Shown: positions 1-9,117, counted from the first letter of the stretch. The stretch: 47,644 nt of DNA from Marisediminitalea alba (GCF_002993365.1 NZ_PVNP01000124.1:1-47644), one strand, 5' to 3'. The notes: a model not told the origin generated them from the sequence alone. Program-made: numbers and translations.

Positions 1-290
1 CTACGATAGTGACGCATTAAGAGAATATATTGAAGCCAAAGGAGGTATCTCCGTCATACCTAAACGGAACTATGGCCAAGATATAGACAAAGACAGCGTT
101 GATTGGTGCCTCTATAAATATCGCCACCTAGTTGAAAACGCCTTTGCTCGAATAAAGCATTATCGTTCAATATCAACGAGGTATGAAAAGTTAGCAAGGA
201 ATTATGCCAGCATGGTATCACTGGCATTTTCGATGATGTGGCTACCCATGTACTGCTGAGTGAAATATATGCAGCAAAGATCAACAGGCC
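1..290 (+). mobile_element. IS5-family insertion sequence, right end (cut by window edge)
   Basis: The window opens inside an IS5-family element. The transposase C-terminus reads to 259, then about 30 bases of noncoding end follow. From 291 the sequence becomes the interior of a FUSC transporter gene, and the bases at the change are CTAG (291-294), a target of the CWAG type used by some IS5-group elements. The exact boundary is inferred, because the left end and the other target copy lie outside the window. Confidence 0.65.
2..259 (+). CDS. IS5-family transposase, C-terminal fragment (5' end outside window)
   Basis: Eighty-five codons are open from the window edge to TGA 257-259. The translation shows the conserved C-terminal block of IS5-type DDE transposases: YDSDALREYI near the start, then VIPKRNYG, RHLVENAFARIKHYR (which contains the catalytic Glu of the DDE triad) and STRYEKLARNYASMVSLA. 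The first two catalytic Asp residues lie upstream of the window. The protein would catalyse cut-and-paste movement of the element that interrupts the efflux gene downstream. Whether the whole copy is intact cannot be judged. Confidence 0.85.
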   Translation, partial: YDSDALREYIEAKGGISVIPKRNYGQDIDKDSVDWCLYKYRHLVENAFARIKHYRSISTRYEKLARNYASMVSLAFSMMWLPMYC

Positions 291-1508
291 CTAGAGAGGG
301 AGGAGGATAGAGAAAATATCCTGGCACGCCTCCATCAGTACTCAGAACAGTTGCAAAGAGGCGCCCATAAAGCATACGACGATCACAGCAAGGTAAACAC
401 TGAACTTGAAGCCGGCATAATTTTGCTGGAAAAAGTGACTAAATCCCTGACTCTTTGTTTGCGTGCTTTTCTGGTGGCCAGTAAGCGGCGTCATACTGAA
501 GCTGCTGCGCTCAGTAAAGTAAGGTTTAGCAGTGTATTTGATTCGTCGGTGGTAAGACTCACCTTTTTCCGGACCTTTTTGGTTACTGAGGTGGTTGGCT
601 TAATATGGGTAAACAGCCATTGGCAGGCAGGTGCTATAGCCGTATTTATTGTTGTGGCGCTCAGCATGATGTTTGCGCCGCTGCCTAATCCGCTGGCGGC
701 AGTAAAAATGGCCGCGGTGGGGCACAGTATCGCGCCATTCCTGGCGCTCAGCTGTTTTGTTATGCTACCTACATTTACGACATATCCAATGTTTGTAATA
801 GGCACTGCACCCTACCTTCTGGCGATGTTTTATATCGCCACCTTACCAGGCGGAATCGGATTGGCTATACCGCTGTTAATGGGATTTTTAGTGGCACTGA
901 ATATTGGTCCGGTAGTCAGCCTTGACTACACGCGTTTTTTTAATGAAATGCTGGCTGCGATTGTTGGGGTGATCACCGCGTGCAGTGGTTTCCTGCTTAT
1001 GCCTAAAATTGTCGGCACGCAAGCACAGTACAGCCGCTATCTCAACATGCTGGGACAAAGTGTGAGGATGGCAGGGTTGCATGGCGAAAAAGGGTTGGCT
1101 CAAAAAGTGCGCAGTCGAAACAGTGATATCACGGTACAGGTGTCACAGCATTTTGCTTCCCGGCCCGAAGTGCTGGAGCGATTTTTAGCCGCAGCATTAA
1201 ATACCAATGAGCTATGTTATGCAGTGATTGCATTACGTGAAGACCTCATCCAACATCCACCGCAGGCTCACCAAAAACTCGCTATTTCTGAACTTATACG
1301 TTTAATAGTAAATACCTGCAGTAAAAGTGAGTACTCACAAAATAAGATGCTGGCAATACAAGACAGAGTGAGCAGTTTGCTGGATGAGCTCGAGAGAAGT
1401 GAGCCCTATGGCGCTGTGCGGCAGCACCTTTTTTTACTAAGCAGCGTGTTAAAAGAGCCGTTGTCGATGGCCGAATATTCATACGAAGGGGTTGCAGCAT
1501 GCCACTAG
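291..1508 (+). pseudogene. FUSC-family (AaeB-like) efflux transporter, C-terminal fragment cut by IS5 element
   Basis: The reading frame is open from the IS boundary, but the first possible start inside it is a weak TTG at 351. About 405 residues remain of a family usually 650-740 residues long. They hold an Ala/Glu/Gln-rich soluble stretch, then a cluster of five or six hydrophobic helices (from about residue 100 to 260, including FIVVALSMMFAPLPNPLAAV), then the helical C-terminal domain. FUSC proteins are inner-membrane exporters of aromatic acids and similar compounds that work with an HlyD-type fusion protein and a small DUF1656 protein, exactly the two genes that follow. The 10-base overlap with the next gene shows the original operon. 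The N-terminal half is missing here, so the pump is probably dead. Confidence 0.85.
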
Positions 1509-1699
1509 CGTTTTCTTTTGCCGGGGTGTATCTGCCCGGTGCCGCACTATTACTTATTGCTTTAATTCCTTTTTTCATCGTCATTGATCGCATGCTGGTA
1601 GTTATGGGTTGGTACCGCTGGTTGTGGCATCCATCTCTATTTCGCATGGCGCTGATGATTAGCTTATACGCGCTGGCGATTATTCAATTGGTAGGTTAA
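1499..1699 (+). CDS. DUF1656 small inner-membrane protein (AaeX-like)
   Basis: This 66-residue protein has two hydrophobic helices (about residues 10-30 and 45-64) separated by a short basic loop. The start MPLAFSFAGVYLP and the internal RMLVVMGWYRWLWHPSLFR match DUF1656, a family found between FUSC permease and HlyD fusion-protein genes in aromatic-acid efflux operons. ATG 1499 overlaps the FUSC end by 10 bases, and only two bases separate its stop from the next gene, so translation was coupled. The gene itself looks intact although both neighbours are damaged. Its biochemical role is not established. Confidence 0.85.
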   Translation: MPLAFSFAGVYLPGAALLLIALIPFFIVIDRMLVVMGWYRWLWHPSLFRMALMISLYALAIIQLVG

Positions 1700-1701
1700 T
1701 T

Positions 1702-2700
1702 ATGAAACACATTTTATCTGCACGGGTACTGGTGACCCTGTTAATGGTAACCATAGCAACTTATGGTGCTTATCTGGCCTGGCACCATTTTACTACCCAG
1801 CCATGGACTCGGGACGGGCGTGTAAGAGCTGACATCATCAAAGTTGCCGGTGATGTGTCCGGTTTGGTCACTGAGGTTGCGGTAAAAGATAATCAGGCCG
1901 TGCGTAAAGGCGATCTGCTATTCGTCATTGATCCCGCTCGCTATGCGCAAAATGTTAAAGCAGCCGAAGCCGATTTGGCCGAAGCAAAGGCCGCCGTTAT
2001 TGCGGCAAGAGCAAACGAAGCCATTGCTGAGTCTGCTGTAGCGGCCAGCGAGACTTACTATGCGAACCTGAATGAGCGGGCTGAACGACGTGCCAGGCTG
2101 AATAAAGCGGTCTCGAATGAGGAAATCCATGATAGCAAGGCCCTGGCGGAAGAAGCTTATGCCCAGCTGCAGCAAGCACTGGCACAGGCTAAACTCGCAA
2201 CCGCCAACACTATTCGAGCCCAGGCGGCCGTAAAACAAATCGAAAACCAACTGGCACTTGCCGAACTGGACTATGCCCGTACCCGGGTGACAGCGGCAGC
2301 TGATGGTACTGTTACAAATCTCAATGTGAAGCAGGGAGATTACGTTACTTCAGGCGTTGCGAGTCTGGCCCTGGTAAAGCGTGACGGGATGTGGGTATAC
2401 GGTTACTTCGAGGAAACCAAGCTGCCACGGATCCGTGTAGGTGATAAAGCGGAGGTAATTCTTATGGCCGGCGATATTAAAGTGCCAGGCAGGGTAGATA
2501 GTATTGCCAGTGGGATTGCCGATAATGCCGCAGCGACCAGTGCCGATATGTTAAGTGATATCACCCCGACTTTTAGCTAGGTGCGCCTGGCTCAGCGGGT
2601 ACCGGTAAGAATTCACCTTGATACTTCTGCCTTGCCTGATGGCTATACTCTGGTATCCGGTATGAGCGCAACGGTAAGTATTTCCGGCAATGATGCCTGA
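1702..2700 (+). pseudogene. HlyD/AaeA-like periplasmic efflux fusion protein with in-frame amber codon
   Basis: The frame begins at ATG 1702 and stops at TAG 2578-2580, after 292 residues. Reading through the TAG, the same frame continues with VRLAQRVPVRIHLD and further family-typical sequence to TGA 2698-2700, giving about 332 codons, the normal size. In AaeA-type proteins the residue before VRLAQRVPV is usually Trp, so TGG to TAG is the likely change. The protein shows an N-terminal anchor helix (residues 8-27), a biotinyl/lipoyl-like half (VAGDVSGLVTEVAVKDNQAV), an Ala-rich coiled-coil hairpin (about 85-195) and the second lipoyl half (TAAADGTVTNLNVKQGDYV). The truncated form lacks the last beta-barrel strands. 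It is the third gene of the IS-disrupted efflux operon. Confidence 0.85.
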
Positions 2701-2709
2701 TAACGCCGA

Positions 2710-3423
2710 CTAATCGTCCTCGTTGTCATGCAGATCCAACACCGACATATCCTGTTCAATTGCATTTGAAATATGGTGATGCATAGCGGTTCTGGCGCGT
2801 TCCGGATCGCGGAGTTTTAGCGCATTAAAGATTTTTCGGTGTTCTTCCACATAGGGTTGAACGCCCAGCTCCCGCACGCGCTGGTGAAAGCGTGAGCTCA
2901 GCGCAGACTGGTTTCTGAGTTCCCACAACCATTTAATGGTTGATGCCAGGGCACTGTTATCGGTGGCCTGGGCAATGGTGACATGAAAAAGTTCGTCTGC
3001 CTGCTCTTTTTGGTGTTCTGAGGAGTTGGCATCGCCCATGATCTGCACTGCTTGCTCAATGCTATTTAACTGGGCTTTGCTGATCCGGGCGGCAGCAAGA
3101 CTGGCAGCTTGAGGCTCAATCAGCAGCCGTGCCTCGAGGACTTCAAACGGCCCCGGAACGTCATCAAGACTATGAGGGGCGAGTGTTTCCGTTTGGGCCA
3201 GAACATAGATGCCCGAGCCAGTTTTAATTTCGACTAAACCGGCTATCTCCAGTGCAATCATGGCTTCCCGAATAGTTGGCCGGCTGACTTCAAAGCGACT
3301 GGCCAGATCCCTTTCGGAAGGCAAGCGCTCGCCCGGGCCAATCTGGCCGCTCTGAATTTGCTGTTCTATTTGAGTCGCAACTTCCAGATAAAGACGGCGA
3401 ACTTTGACTGCATCCACTTGCAT
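2710..3423 (-). CDS. GntR-family transcriptional regulator, FadR subfamily (UxuR/ExuR-like)
   Basis: A 237-residue protein. Residues 6-75 form the winged helix-turn-helix (LYLEVATQIEQQIQSG, GERLPSERDLASRFEVSRPTIREA in overlapping pieces, then IKTGSGIYV). Residues 90-225 form an all-helical FCD ligand domain, with the metal-binding positions suggested by ELFHVTIA, EEHRKIFNAL and AMHHHI. The HTH is closest to uronate-type regulators, but the ligand is not readable from sequence and no uronate gene lies beside it. It converges on the decayed efflux operon (9-base gap) and diverges from the diguanylate cyclase. ATG 3423 is preceded by a weak purine-rich AGAAAGAG. It could control itself from the upstream spacer, where TGGT and ACCA half-sites about 14 bases apart are seen. 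Confidence 0.88.
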   Translation of the reverse strand: MQVDAVKVRRLYLEVATQIEQQIQSGQIGPGERLPSERDLASRFEVSRPTIREAMIALEIAGLVEIKTGSGIYVLAQTETLAPHSLDDVPGPFEVLEARLLIEPQAASLAAARISKAQLNSIEQAVQIMGDANSSEHQKEQADELFHVTIAQATDNSALASTIKWLWELRNQSALSSRFHQRVRELGVQPYVEEHRKIFNALKLRDPERARTAMHHHISNAIEQDMSVLDLHDNEDD

Positions 3424-3720
3424 AATAATGACAGGCTCTTTCTAACAATGATCTAAATGGTCGAGAATATCGCCAACCATCAAATAGTCAAGGATGTGGC
3501 GCACCGGTTTTCCGAGTTTGTATCTTGTGAATATTTACTTTTAGACCAATGATATGGGACTAAGCTGAAATTATAGAAGCCTTCTGATAAGAATACTTGG
3601 GTATAATTAATTACACCTATATTGCCGGGGTTATACCTATCAGATGAGGTTACGGGCGGCCAAGTTGTTATACTTTTGACTATATTACAACTCTGGTGTC
3701 TGGTGGAGATTTCACGCTTC
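3424..3720. promoter_or_regulatory. Divergent intergenic region between GntR regulator and diguanylate cyclase
   Basis: No gene is supported here. On the plus strand a perfect TATAAT lies at 3602-3607 and would start a transcript about 100 bases before ATG 3721, but no good -35 was found at the normal distance. A TTG at 3622 is in frame with the cyclase. It would add a hydrophobic stretch but lacks a ribosome site. Confidence 0.3.
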
Positions 3721-4869
3721 ATGTCGTCTGGCCTTCCCACCGGTATTGCGATGGCTTTCGCCATCAATGTGCTGGTCAGCGTTTATTTTTTTGCTGTGTA
3801 CAGAGCGCAACAGCGCAACCAGTCTTATTTGTACTGGTCTGTTTCCTGTGCCTTATTCGCGGCAGGTATTGGTGCGTCTGTCATTGCTCATGCAGCAGAG
3901 GGATTGCAGGCCGTCAACACACTGGCTTGTCTGCTTTTATTTACCGCTTCCTTTGGACTTTACTGCGGGCTGAACAAATTCGAATTGTCACCAGGCTCGA
4001 TAAAATTTTACCGCCGGGTAAGAAGTATTTTTGTGGTTGGCAGCGCAGTCATTACGGTGGCCGGGTTTTATTCAACAATGGTTAATGTGGTGGCCTCTGT
4101 GGGCATGGCGCTTATGTTTGTGATGACCGAAGGGCTGTTTTATCAACGCAAGTCTCCCTATAAAAGTGTCTATCTGGTGTTGCGTGTGCTGCTATTGTTG
4201 CACGCCTTTGTATTGTTTTTGCAGGGGATTGTAATGCTGGTGCAAATGCTGGCTGCCCAGGACTCGGATACCCGCTATCTGTTCAATATCGTCTTGCTCT
4301 CGCACCTGTTATTAACCGTGGCTACGGCGCTGGTGCTACCATTATTACATGTGATGAATCAGCGCCGGCAATGGCAGAAACTCGCCAACCTTGATGAATT
4401 AACCGGGTTGCCTACCCGCCGCGCCTTTGTGCAAAAAGCCGCGAAATCGTTATCCGCCGATGATCAAACCTGCCATTCCCTGTTGATGGTCGATATCGAT
4501 CACTTTAAACAAGTGAACGATCAGTTCGGCCACACCTTTGGCGATGAGGTACTCAGTCGGGTTGGGAAAATATTAGCAGAAGGACTGCGGCAAACCGATA
4601 TTGTGGGTCGTATGGGGGGGGAAGAGTTTGCTATCCTGCTACCAGGCGTCTCTACCGAGCGGGCCCAGGGCGTTGCCGACAGGCTTAGACATAAAGTGTC
4701 TGAGCTGCGATTTAAACAGGGTGATAAACAGGTTACTATTACGGTCAGTATTGGCATAGCGGTGTCTCATGAAGTGCTCTACGACTGGGAACATCTGTAC
4801 TCACAGGCAGATCAGGCGTTGTATTCCGCGAAGCGGGAAGGGCGCAATCTGGTGTATGTGTTCAGCTGA
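3721..4869 (+). CDS. Membrane diguanylate cyclase (GGDEF domain)
   Basis: The protein makes cyclic di-GMP from two GTP. About six transmembrane helices fill residues 8-210, followed by a GGDEF domain (about 220-382). The start LTGLPTRRAF, the metal site MVDIDHFKQVND, the active-site GGEEF (residues 299-303) and SIGIA are all present. RQTD sits exactly five residues before GGEEF, the canonical inhibitory I-site, so product feedback is expected. The sensory membrane part is not assigned to a named family. ATG 3721 has GGTGGAG 12 bases upstream, and an upstream in-frame TTG (3622) would give 415 residues. The two glycines of GGEEF are written GGG GGG inside a run of eight G (4614-4621), a slippage-prone arrangement at the catalytic site. 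Confidence 0.92.
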   Translation: MSSGLPTGIAMAFAINVLVSVYFFAVYRAQQRNQSYLYWSVSCALFAAGIGASVIAHAAEGLQAVNTLACLLLFTASFGLYCGLNKFELSPGSIKFYRRVRSIFVVGSAVITVAGFYSTMVNVVASVGMALMFVMTEGLFYQRKSPYKSVYLVLRVLLLLHAFVLFLQGIVMLVQMLAAQDSDTRYLFNIVLLSHLLLTVATALVLPLLHVMNQRRQWQKLANLDELTGLPTRRAFVQKAAKSLSADDQTCHSLLMVDIDHFKQVNDQFGHTFGDEVLSRVGKILAEGLRQTDIVGRMGGEEFAILLPGVSTERAQGVADRLRHKVSELRFKQGDKQVTITVSIGIAVSHEVLYDWEHLYSQADQALYSAKREGRNLVYVFS

Positions 4870-4923
4870 GTAGCAAGCGTCGCCCGCTAACAGAATACTG
4901 CAGCCTCTGACAACGGATTAACC

Positions 4924-5292
4924 ATGAATCATCACGCCTTTAATACCTATTGCCGGACGTTCAAAGCCACTACGCATGTGGTGCAGTGGGGGAACTCTGA
5001 GGTCTGGAAAGTTGGCGGTAAAGTGTTCGCCATCGGCAGTCGCTCGAAAGCTGGCACGCCAGCCTATACTTTTAAAACCTCACCGCTCAACTTCGAATTT
5101 TTATGTCAGGCTGAGGGCTACATTCCGGCGCCTTACCTGGCGAGTCGCGGTATGAAGTGGATCCAGCAAACCGGTACATCCGGCTCCCTTGATGACGACT
5201 TAAAATATTATCTCAGCGAGTCCTATCGAATCGTGGCGCTAGGCCTGAGCAAACGTAAGCGGCAGGAACTGGGCATCGCAGATATTAACTGA
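4924..5292 (+). CDS. MmcQ/YjbR family protein
   Basis: A 122-residue soluble protein of the MmcQ/YjbR (CyaY-like fold, double-wing DNA-binding) family. The family signature is visible as VVQWGNSEVWKVGGKVFAI near residues 19-37, a Lys-rich LNFEFLCQ turn, and the end block SESYRIVALGLSKRKRQELG. Length is normal for the family (about 110-125). Members have been proposed to bind DNA, but the role is generally unknown. It follows the cyclase by 54 bases on the same strand and converges with soxR. The ATG lies shortly after a weak GGA. Confidence 0.85.
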   Translation: MNHHAFNTYCRTFKATTHVVQWGNSEVWKVGGKVFAIGSRSKAGTPAYTFKTSPLNFEFLCQAEGYIPAPYLASRGMKWIQQTGTSGSLDDDLKYYLSESYRIVALGLSKRKRQELGIADIN

Positions 5293-5313
5293 ACCAATTT
5301 TTACACCTATGGT

Positions 5314-5757
5314 TTAACTCTGTCTCTCTTCCTCGAGGATTCTTGCCCCCGGCCCCTCTTCGCCCAGCTTATCCTCTGGGTTTCTTAGTGGACAGTCACG
5401 TAAAGAGAGACAACCACAACCAATGCAGCTGTCGAGCTTATCCCTGAGCTGGGTCAGGCTTAGAATGCGCTCGTTCAGCATCGCCCGCCATTCACTGCTC
5501 ATCTGCTGCCAGTCAGAAGGAGAGACTTCGCGGGTGGGGAATTTTTCCAGATGTGATTTTATGATCCTTAACGAAATACCGGCCTGTTTAGCGATACGAA
5601 TAATCGCCACCCTGCGCAGAATACTGCGGTGGTAGCGGCGTTGCTTGCCCTGCGTGCGCAGGCTCTGAATTAATCCTTTTTCTTCATAGTAATGAAGCGT
5701 AGAAACGGCCACGCCGCTGCGCCTGGCGACATCACCAACACTTAGTGTGTTATCCAT
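5314..5757 (-). CDS. soxR: Redox-sensitive MerR-family activator SoxR
   Basis: The 147-residue protein has the MerR winged helix (VGDVARRSGVAVSTLHYYEE, residues 7-26), a dimerisation helix, and the SoxR cysteine cluster C111-X2-C114-X-C116-X5-C122, which holds a [2Fe-2S] centre oxidised by superoxide or redox-cycling compounds. Three consecutive ATG codons (5763, 5760, 5757) are possible starts. The third is preferred because GGGG then lies about six bases upstream. An upstream TTG at 5787 would lie inside the operator and is rejected. The gene is divergent from sodB, and the 18-bp SoxR operator lies between them in a promoter with a 19-bp spacer. Direct activation of sodB, and possible self-control, are therefore likely. 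Confidence 0.93.
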   Translation of the reverse strand: MDNTLSVGDVARRSGVAVSTLHYYEEKGLIQSLRTQGKQRRYHRSILRRVAIIRIAKQAGISLRIIKSHLEKFPTREVSPSDWQQMSSEWRAMLNERILSLTQLRDKLDSCIGCGCLSLRDCPLRNPEDKLGEEGPGARILEEERQS

Positions 5758-5777
5758 CATCATCCCCAAAAAAGTTA

Positions 5778-5808
5778 TTGACCTCAAGTAGACATGAGGT
5801 TTTAGTAT
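5778..5808 (+). promoter_or_regulatory. SoxR-type promoter of sodB: -35, 18-bp operator, -10 with 19-bp spacer
   Basis: TTGACC (5778-5783) and TAGTAT (5803-5808) are separated by exactly 19 bp, the overlong spacer that MerR-family activators correct by twisting DNA. Between them lies CCTCAAGTAGACATGAGG (5782-5799), an inverted repeat matching the classical SoxR site CCTCAAGTTAACTTGAGG in both arms. The transcript would start near 5815, about 47 bases before the sodB ATG. Confidence 0.85.
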
Positions 5809-5861
5809 TTGTGTCGACTAGTCAAATTTGCGCTATCCACTATTTGAGTCAGGAGACAAAG

Positions 5862-6449
5862 ATGAGTTTTACTTTACCCGATTTACCTTATGCAAAAGAT
5901 GCCCTAGCACCAGCGATGTCCCGGGAAACGCTGGAATATCACTATGGCAAGCATCATGCGACCTACGTCAATAAACTTAATGATTTGGTCGCCGGTACTG
6001 ATTACGCCAGCCAGTCGATGGAAGACATTATTGCAGCCAGCACAGGGCCGGTTTTTAATAACGCCGCTCAGGTGTGGAATCATACTTTCTTCTGGCAATG
6101 CCTGTCACCTGTCGGTGGTGGAGAGCCGCCAGAAACTCTGAAAGCGGTTATTGAGGAAAACTGGGCGTCGGTTGATGCCTTTAAAACCGTGTTCACTCAG
6201 CAAGCTATTAACAATTTTGGTTCCGGCTGGACCTGGCTGGCGCTTAACTCGTCCGGCGAGTTGGTGATTGTTAACACCGCTAATGCCGATACACCGATTG
6301 CCCATGAGGGTCTCAAGCCTTTACTTACCGTGGATGTCTGGGAGCATGCTTATTATATTGATCACCGCAATGCCAGGCCGGCCTATCTGGATGCCTTCTG
6401 GCAACTGGTTAACTGGGACTTTGCGTTGACCAATTTAACTGGCGAATAA
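5862..6449 (+). CDS. sodB: Superoxide dismutase, iron type
   Basis: This 195-residue cytoplasmic enzyme converts superoxide to oxygen and hydrogen peroxide. The metal ligands are H27 (EYHYGKHH), H74 (VWNHTFFW), D158 and H162 (DVWEHAYYIDHRN). Gln70 just before VWNH and the FGSGWTWL block are features of iron rather than manganese enzymes. Length is normal. The start is ATG 5862 with AGGAG at 5851-5855; longer in-frame extensions upstream would cross the promoter. Its location behind a SoxR promoter means it is likely induced by redox stress, unlike enterobacterial sodB, which is chiefly iron-controlled. Confidence 0.95.
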   Translation: MSFTLPDLPYAKDALAPAMSRETLEYHYGKHHATYVNKLNDLVAGTDYASQSMEDIIAASTGPVFNNAAQVWNHTFFWQCLSPVGGGEPPETLKAVIEENWASVDAFKTVFTQQAINNFGSGWTWLALNSSGELVIVNTANADTPIAHEGLKPLLTVDVWEHAYYIDHRNARPAYLDAFWQLVNWDFALTNLTGE

Positions 6450-6460
6450 GCGGTAACTGC

Positions 6461-6503
6461 AATAGCACCCTGAGTAAGCTTTGGCTTGCTTGAGTTGCTA
6501 TTT
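6461..6503 (+). terminator. Possible terminator after sodB
   Basis: AATAGCA (from 6461) and TGCTATT (to 6502) pair, with a partly matched inner stem AAGC/GCTT and only a short T-rich tail (TTTATT). It is a weak candidate. Confidence 0.4.
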
Positions 6504-6596
6504 ATTCATCGCCTGCAAAGTTGGCCTTAGACTACTTGAATAAGGCCGACTTCATTGATCTCAATTAACCAAATACGAATTATTTAAAAATCTAAA

Positions 6597-6611
6597 TGAG
6601 AATAACTATCG
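6597..6611 (+). promoter_or_regulatory. Fur box before TonB receptor gene
   Basis: TGAGAATAACTATCG matches the 7-1-7 Fur consensus TGATAATCATTATCA at 11 or 12 of 15 positions. TTGACT follows at 6618-6623, with TACTAT/TATAAG around 6640-6648 as a possible -10. Iron repression of the receptor gene starting at 6696 is expected. Confidence 0.6.
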
Positions 6612-6695
6612 TTTGTATTGACTTTGCTTTTTGGTTGTTTACTATAAGCCCCATAAAAACACACACTGAACAATGCATACACACATAGGAAACTC

Positions 6696-9067
6696 ATGAA
6701 ATCTCGTTTTGGATATTCTTGTTTGGCACTCGCCATCCAGTTAGGAATGATACCCGCCGCTCTGGCTAATGCAGTACCAGATAGCGAAGATATTGAACAC
6801 GTTGTAGTATCGGCAACCGGCTTTGAACAAAAAATTACCGAAGCACCGGCCAGTATTTCTGTGATCACCGCAGAGGATCTTAAAACCCGTTCGTTTACCT
6901 CTTTACTCGATGCGGTGCAGTTTCAGGAAGGTATTGATATTGGCACGACCCGTGATAAAACCGGCAAAGGCAGCGTGAGTATGCGTGGTCTTACCGGCGA
7001 GTACACACTACTATTGATCGACGGGCGTCGTCAGAATAACCATGGTGATATTTATCCAAACAACTTTGGTGGCAACGCATTCAATCATATGCCACCGCTC
7101 GACACCATTGAACGAATCGAAGTCATTCGTGGACCAGCGTCAACGCTTTACGGTGCAGACGCGCTAGGTGGTGTCATTAACGTGATCACTAAAAAGCACC
7201 GCATTGAGTGGGCGGCAACATTACCTTTGGCCGCAGTCTGCAAACCAACGACGATTTTGGTGATGACATCACTACCGACTTTTCAGTAACCGGCCCGTTA
7301 ATTGAAAACCTGTTAAGCGTCGGTATTCGCGGTAGTGTTTATGAGCAGCAGGCGTCTACGCCACAACTGGCACCGGCAATCGACCCGAATGGCGTTGTGC
7401 ATATGCGTTCACTGGGTTTTGGTGGCGGTGGTCGCACGGTGGATAACGACAGCAAACATTATGGTTTCAGCCTTAATTACACGCCTGCTGACGGCCACGA
7501 AATTGGTTTCGATTTTGATGATTCACATCAGCAGTATGATAACACGCCTGAATTTAACCTGGATACCGGTGAAATTCTTTATCCGCTGGGGACCCGCGAT
7601 AGCATTGAAAGTTTATGGCAGGACCGCCGTGGGCAGGTAAATCCGCGTGCCGGATATGCCGCAGAGCAGGAATTTGACCGTCAGTGGTGGTCATTAACTT
7701 ACGATGGTAAGCTGAACTTTGGTACCGTTGCTGCCTCACTGGCCTACGTTGATACTCAGAACAATGGCCGTACGTTACCGCTGAGTGTGGCGGAACGTCA
7801 GTTGCTACAAGCCATGTACGACGGTACCGGTGAATACGAAGGCATGAGTGAAGAAGACCGGCGGGATCTGGCCGAACAAACGTTTCTGCCGCGTCCGGCA
7901 CGTCCGCTCGACAGCAGTCAGTATACCTTTGATTTACGCTTTGATATTCCGGTTGAAGACTTAGCTGGCGATCATAATTTTGTGCTTGGCGCGCAGGTCA
8001 TCGACGGCGAGCTGAAAGACGGCGTATTTGGTCTTGAGTCCGGCGAACCCGGTGCCGTGCAGGAACAAAAAATGTATTCCCTGTTTGCCGAGGATAACTG
8101 GGGCATTATTGATAACATGACCCTGACTGCTGGTTTCCGCTACGACGAGCACGATGTTTTTGGTAGCCAGACTTCGCCGCGAGTTTATGCGGTGTATAAC
8201 ATAACTGATTACTGGACTGTAAAAGGCGGTGTGAGCACTGGCTACAAAACCCCGCAAACGACCGATTTGTACGACGGTATTATTGGTTTTGGTGGTCAGG
8301 GCACCAGCCCCTTTGCCGGAAACCCAGATCTGACACCTGAAACCAGTGTAAACTCTGAAATCGCGGTTTACTGGAGCCGCGATGCGCACAACTTCAACAT
8401 CACATACTTTAAAACAGATTTTGAAGACAAGATTGCCCAAGGTGATACGGTGCAGAGCTGCAATACTACCGGTGGTGTTCGCCCTTGTGTAAACCTGGGT
8501 GAATATGACGAACTCGGTTACGATACCTACAGCCAGCGTATTAATATCGACGAAGTTGAGTTGCAGGGGATCGAAATGGCCGGCCGTTACGGTATTAGCG
8601 AAGACTGGTCTGTTTACCTTAACTATACCTGGACCGACAGTGAACAAAAAAGTGGCCCGGAGGCCGGCTTGCCTCTCACTAACACCGCAGAGCACATGGC
8701 TAACGGTAATATCACCTGGCAGGTGAATGCCGACTTAAACGTATATTTGCAGGGTGAGTACCGTTCAGATCGCTATCGAGGTTACGATTCAACCCTGGAT
8801 CGTGAGCTGTATTTTAAAAACTTCGCCATGCTGCACTTAGGCGCACGCTGGCAGTTAAACGACAGCGTGATCCTGAATTTACGGGTTAACAACCTGCTCG
8901 ACAGAGACTTTACTACTTATTCGGTTACCTACGACGACCTGAACAATGATGGTCAGTTTGAATACCTCACCGGGCGCGGTGTAGTGAGTGAAGTTAACTT
9001 TACCGACGATTACAACGTTAAAGACAGAGCCAGAAACTTCTGGGCTGGCGTAACCGTTAGCTTTTAA
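6696..9067 (+). pseudogene. TonB-dependent outer-membrane siderophore receptor (CirA/IrgA-like), one-base frameshift
   Basis: Two frames make one receptor of about 790 residues. The first starts at ATG 6696 with a signal peptide ending near ALA25-NA, a TonB box-like EHVVVSATG, and the plug domain (SVITAEDL, SMRGLTGEYTLLLIDGRRQ, IERIEVIRGPASTLYGADAL, GGVINVITKK). The second resumes at 7211 with GGNITFGRSLQ and runs through the 22-strand barrel to the terminal FWAGVTVSF. The frames join at 7210-7212, where three G are present and four would restore IEWGGNITFG. The family imports ferric catecholate siderophores using TonB energy, and a Fur box lies upstream. This is either a sequencing error in a G run or a recent inactivation, since the rest is well preserved. 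Confidence 0.88.
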
Positions 9068-9094
9068 TTTCGCTAATCCGGATTCTTTTGCATA

Positions 9095-9117
9095 AGCGGC
9101 CTGTGGGCCGCTTTTTT
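9095..9117 (+). terminator. Rho-independent terminator of the TonB receptor gene
   Basis: AGCGGCC, loop TGTG, GGCCGCT, then six T. The stem is perfect and begins 28 bases after the receptor stop. Confidence 0.9.

Noticed and set aside
3480..3767. Minus-strand ORF of 95 residues over the spacer and cyclase start
   Set aside because: Overlaps the promoter and start of the cyclase, has no ribosome site and no protein-like pattern.
5745..5861. Upstream extension of sodB into the promoter region
   Set aside because: It would cross the SoxR operator, and the family start MSFTLPDLPY is at 5862 with a strong ribosome site.
7961..8695. 244-residue minus-strand ORF inside the TonB receptor
   Set aside because: Shadow of the barrel-coding frame on the opposite strand.
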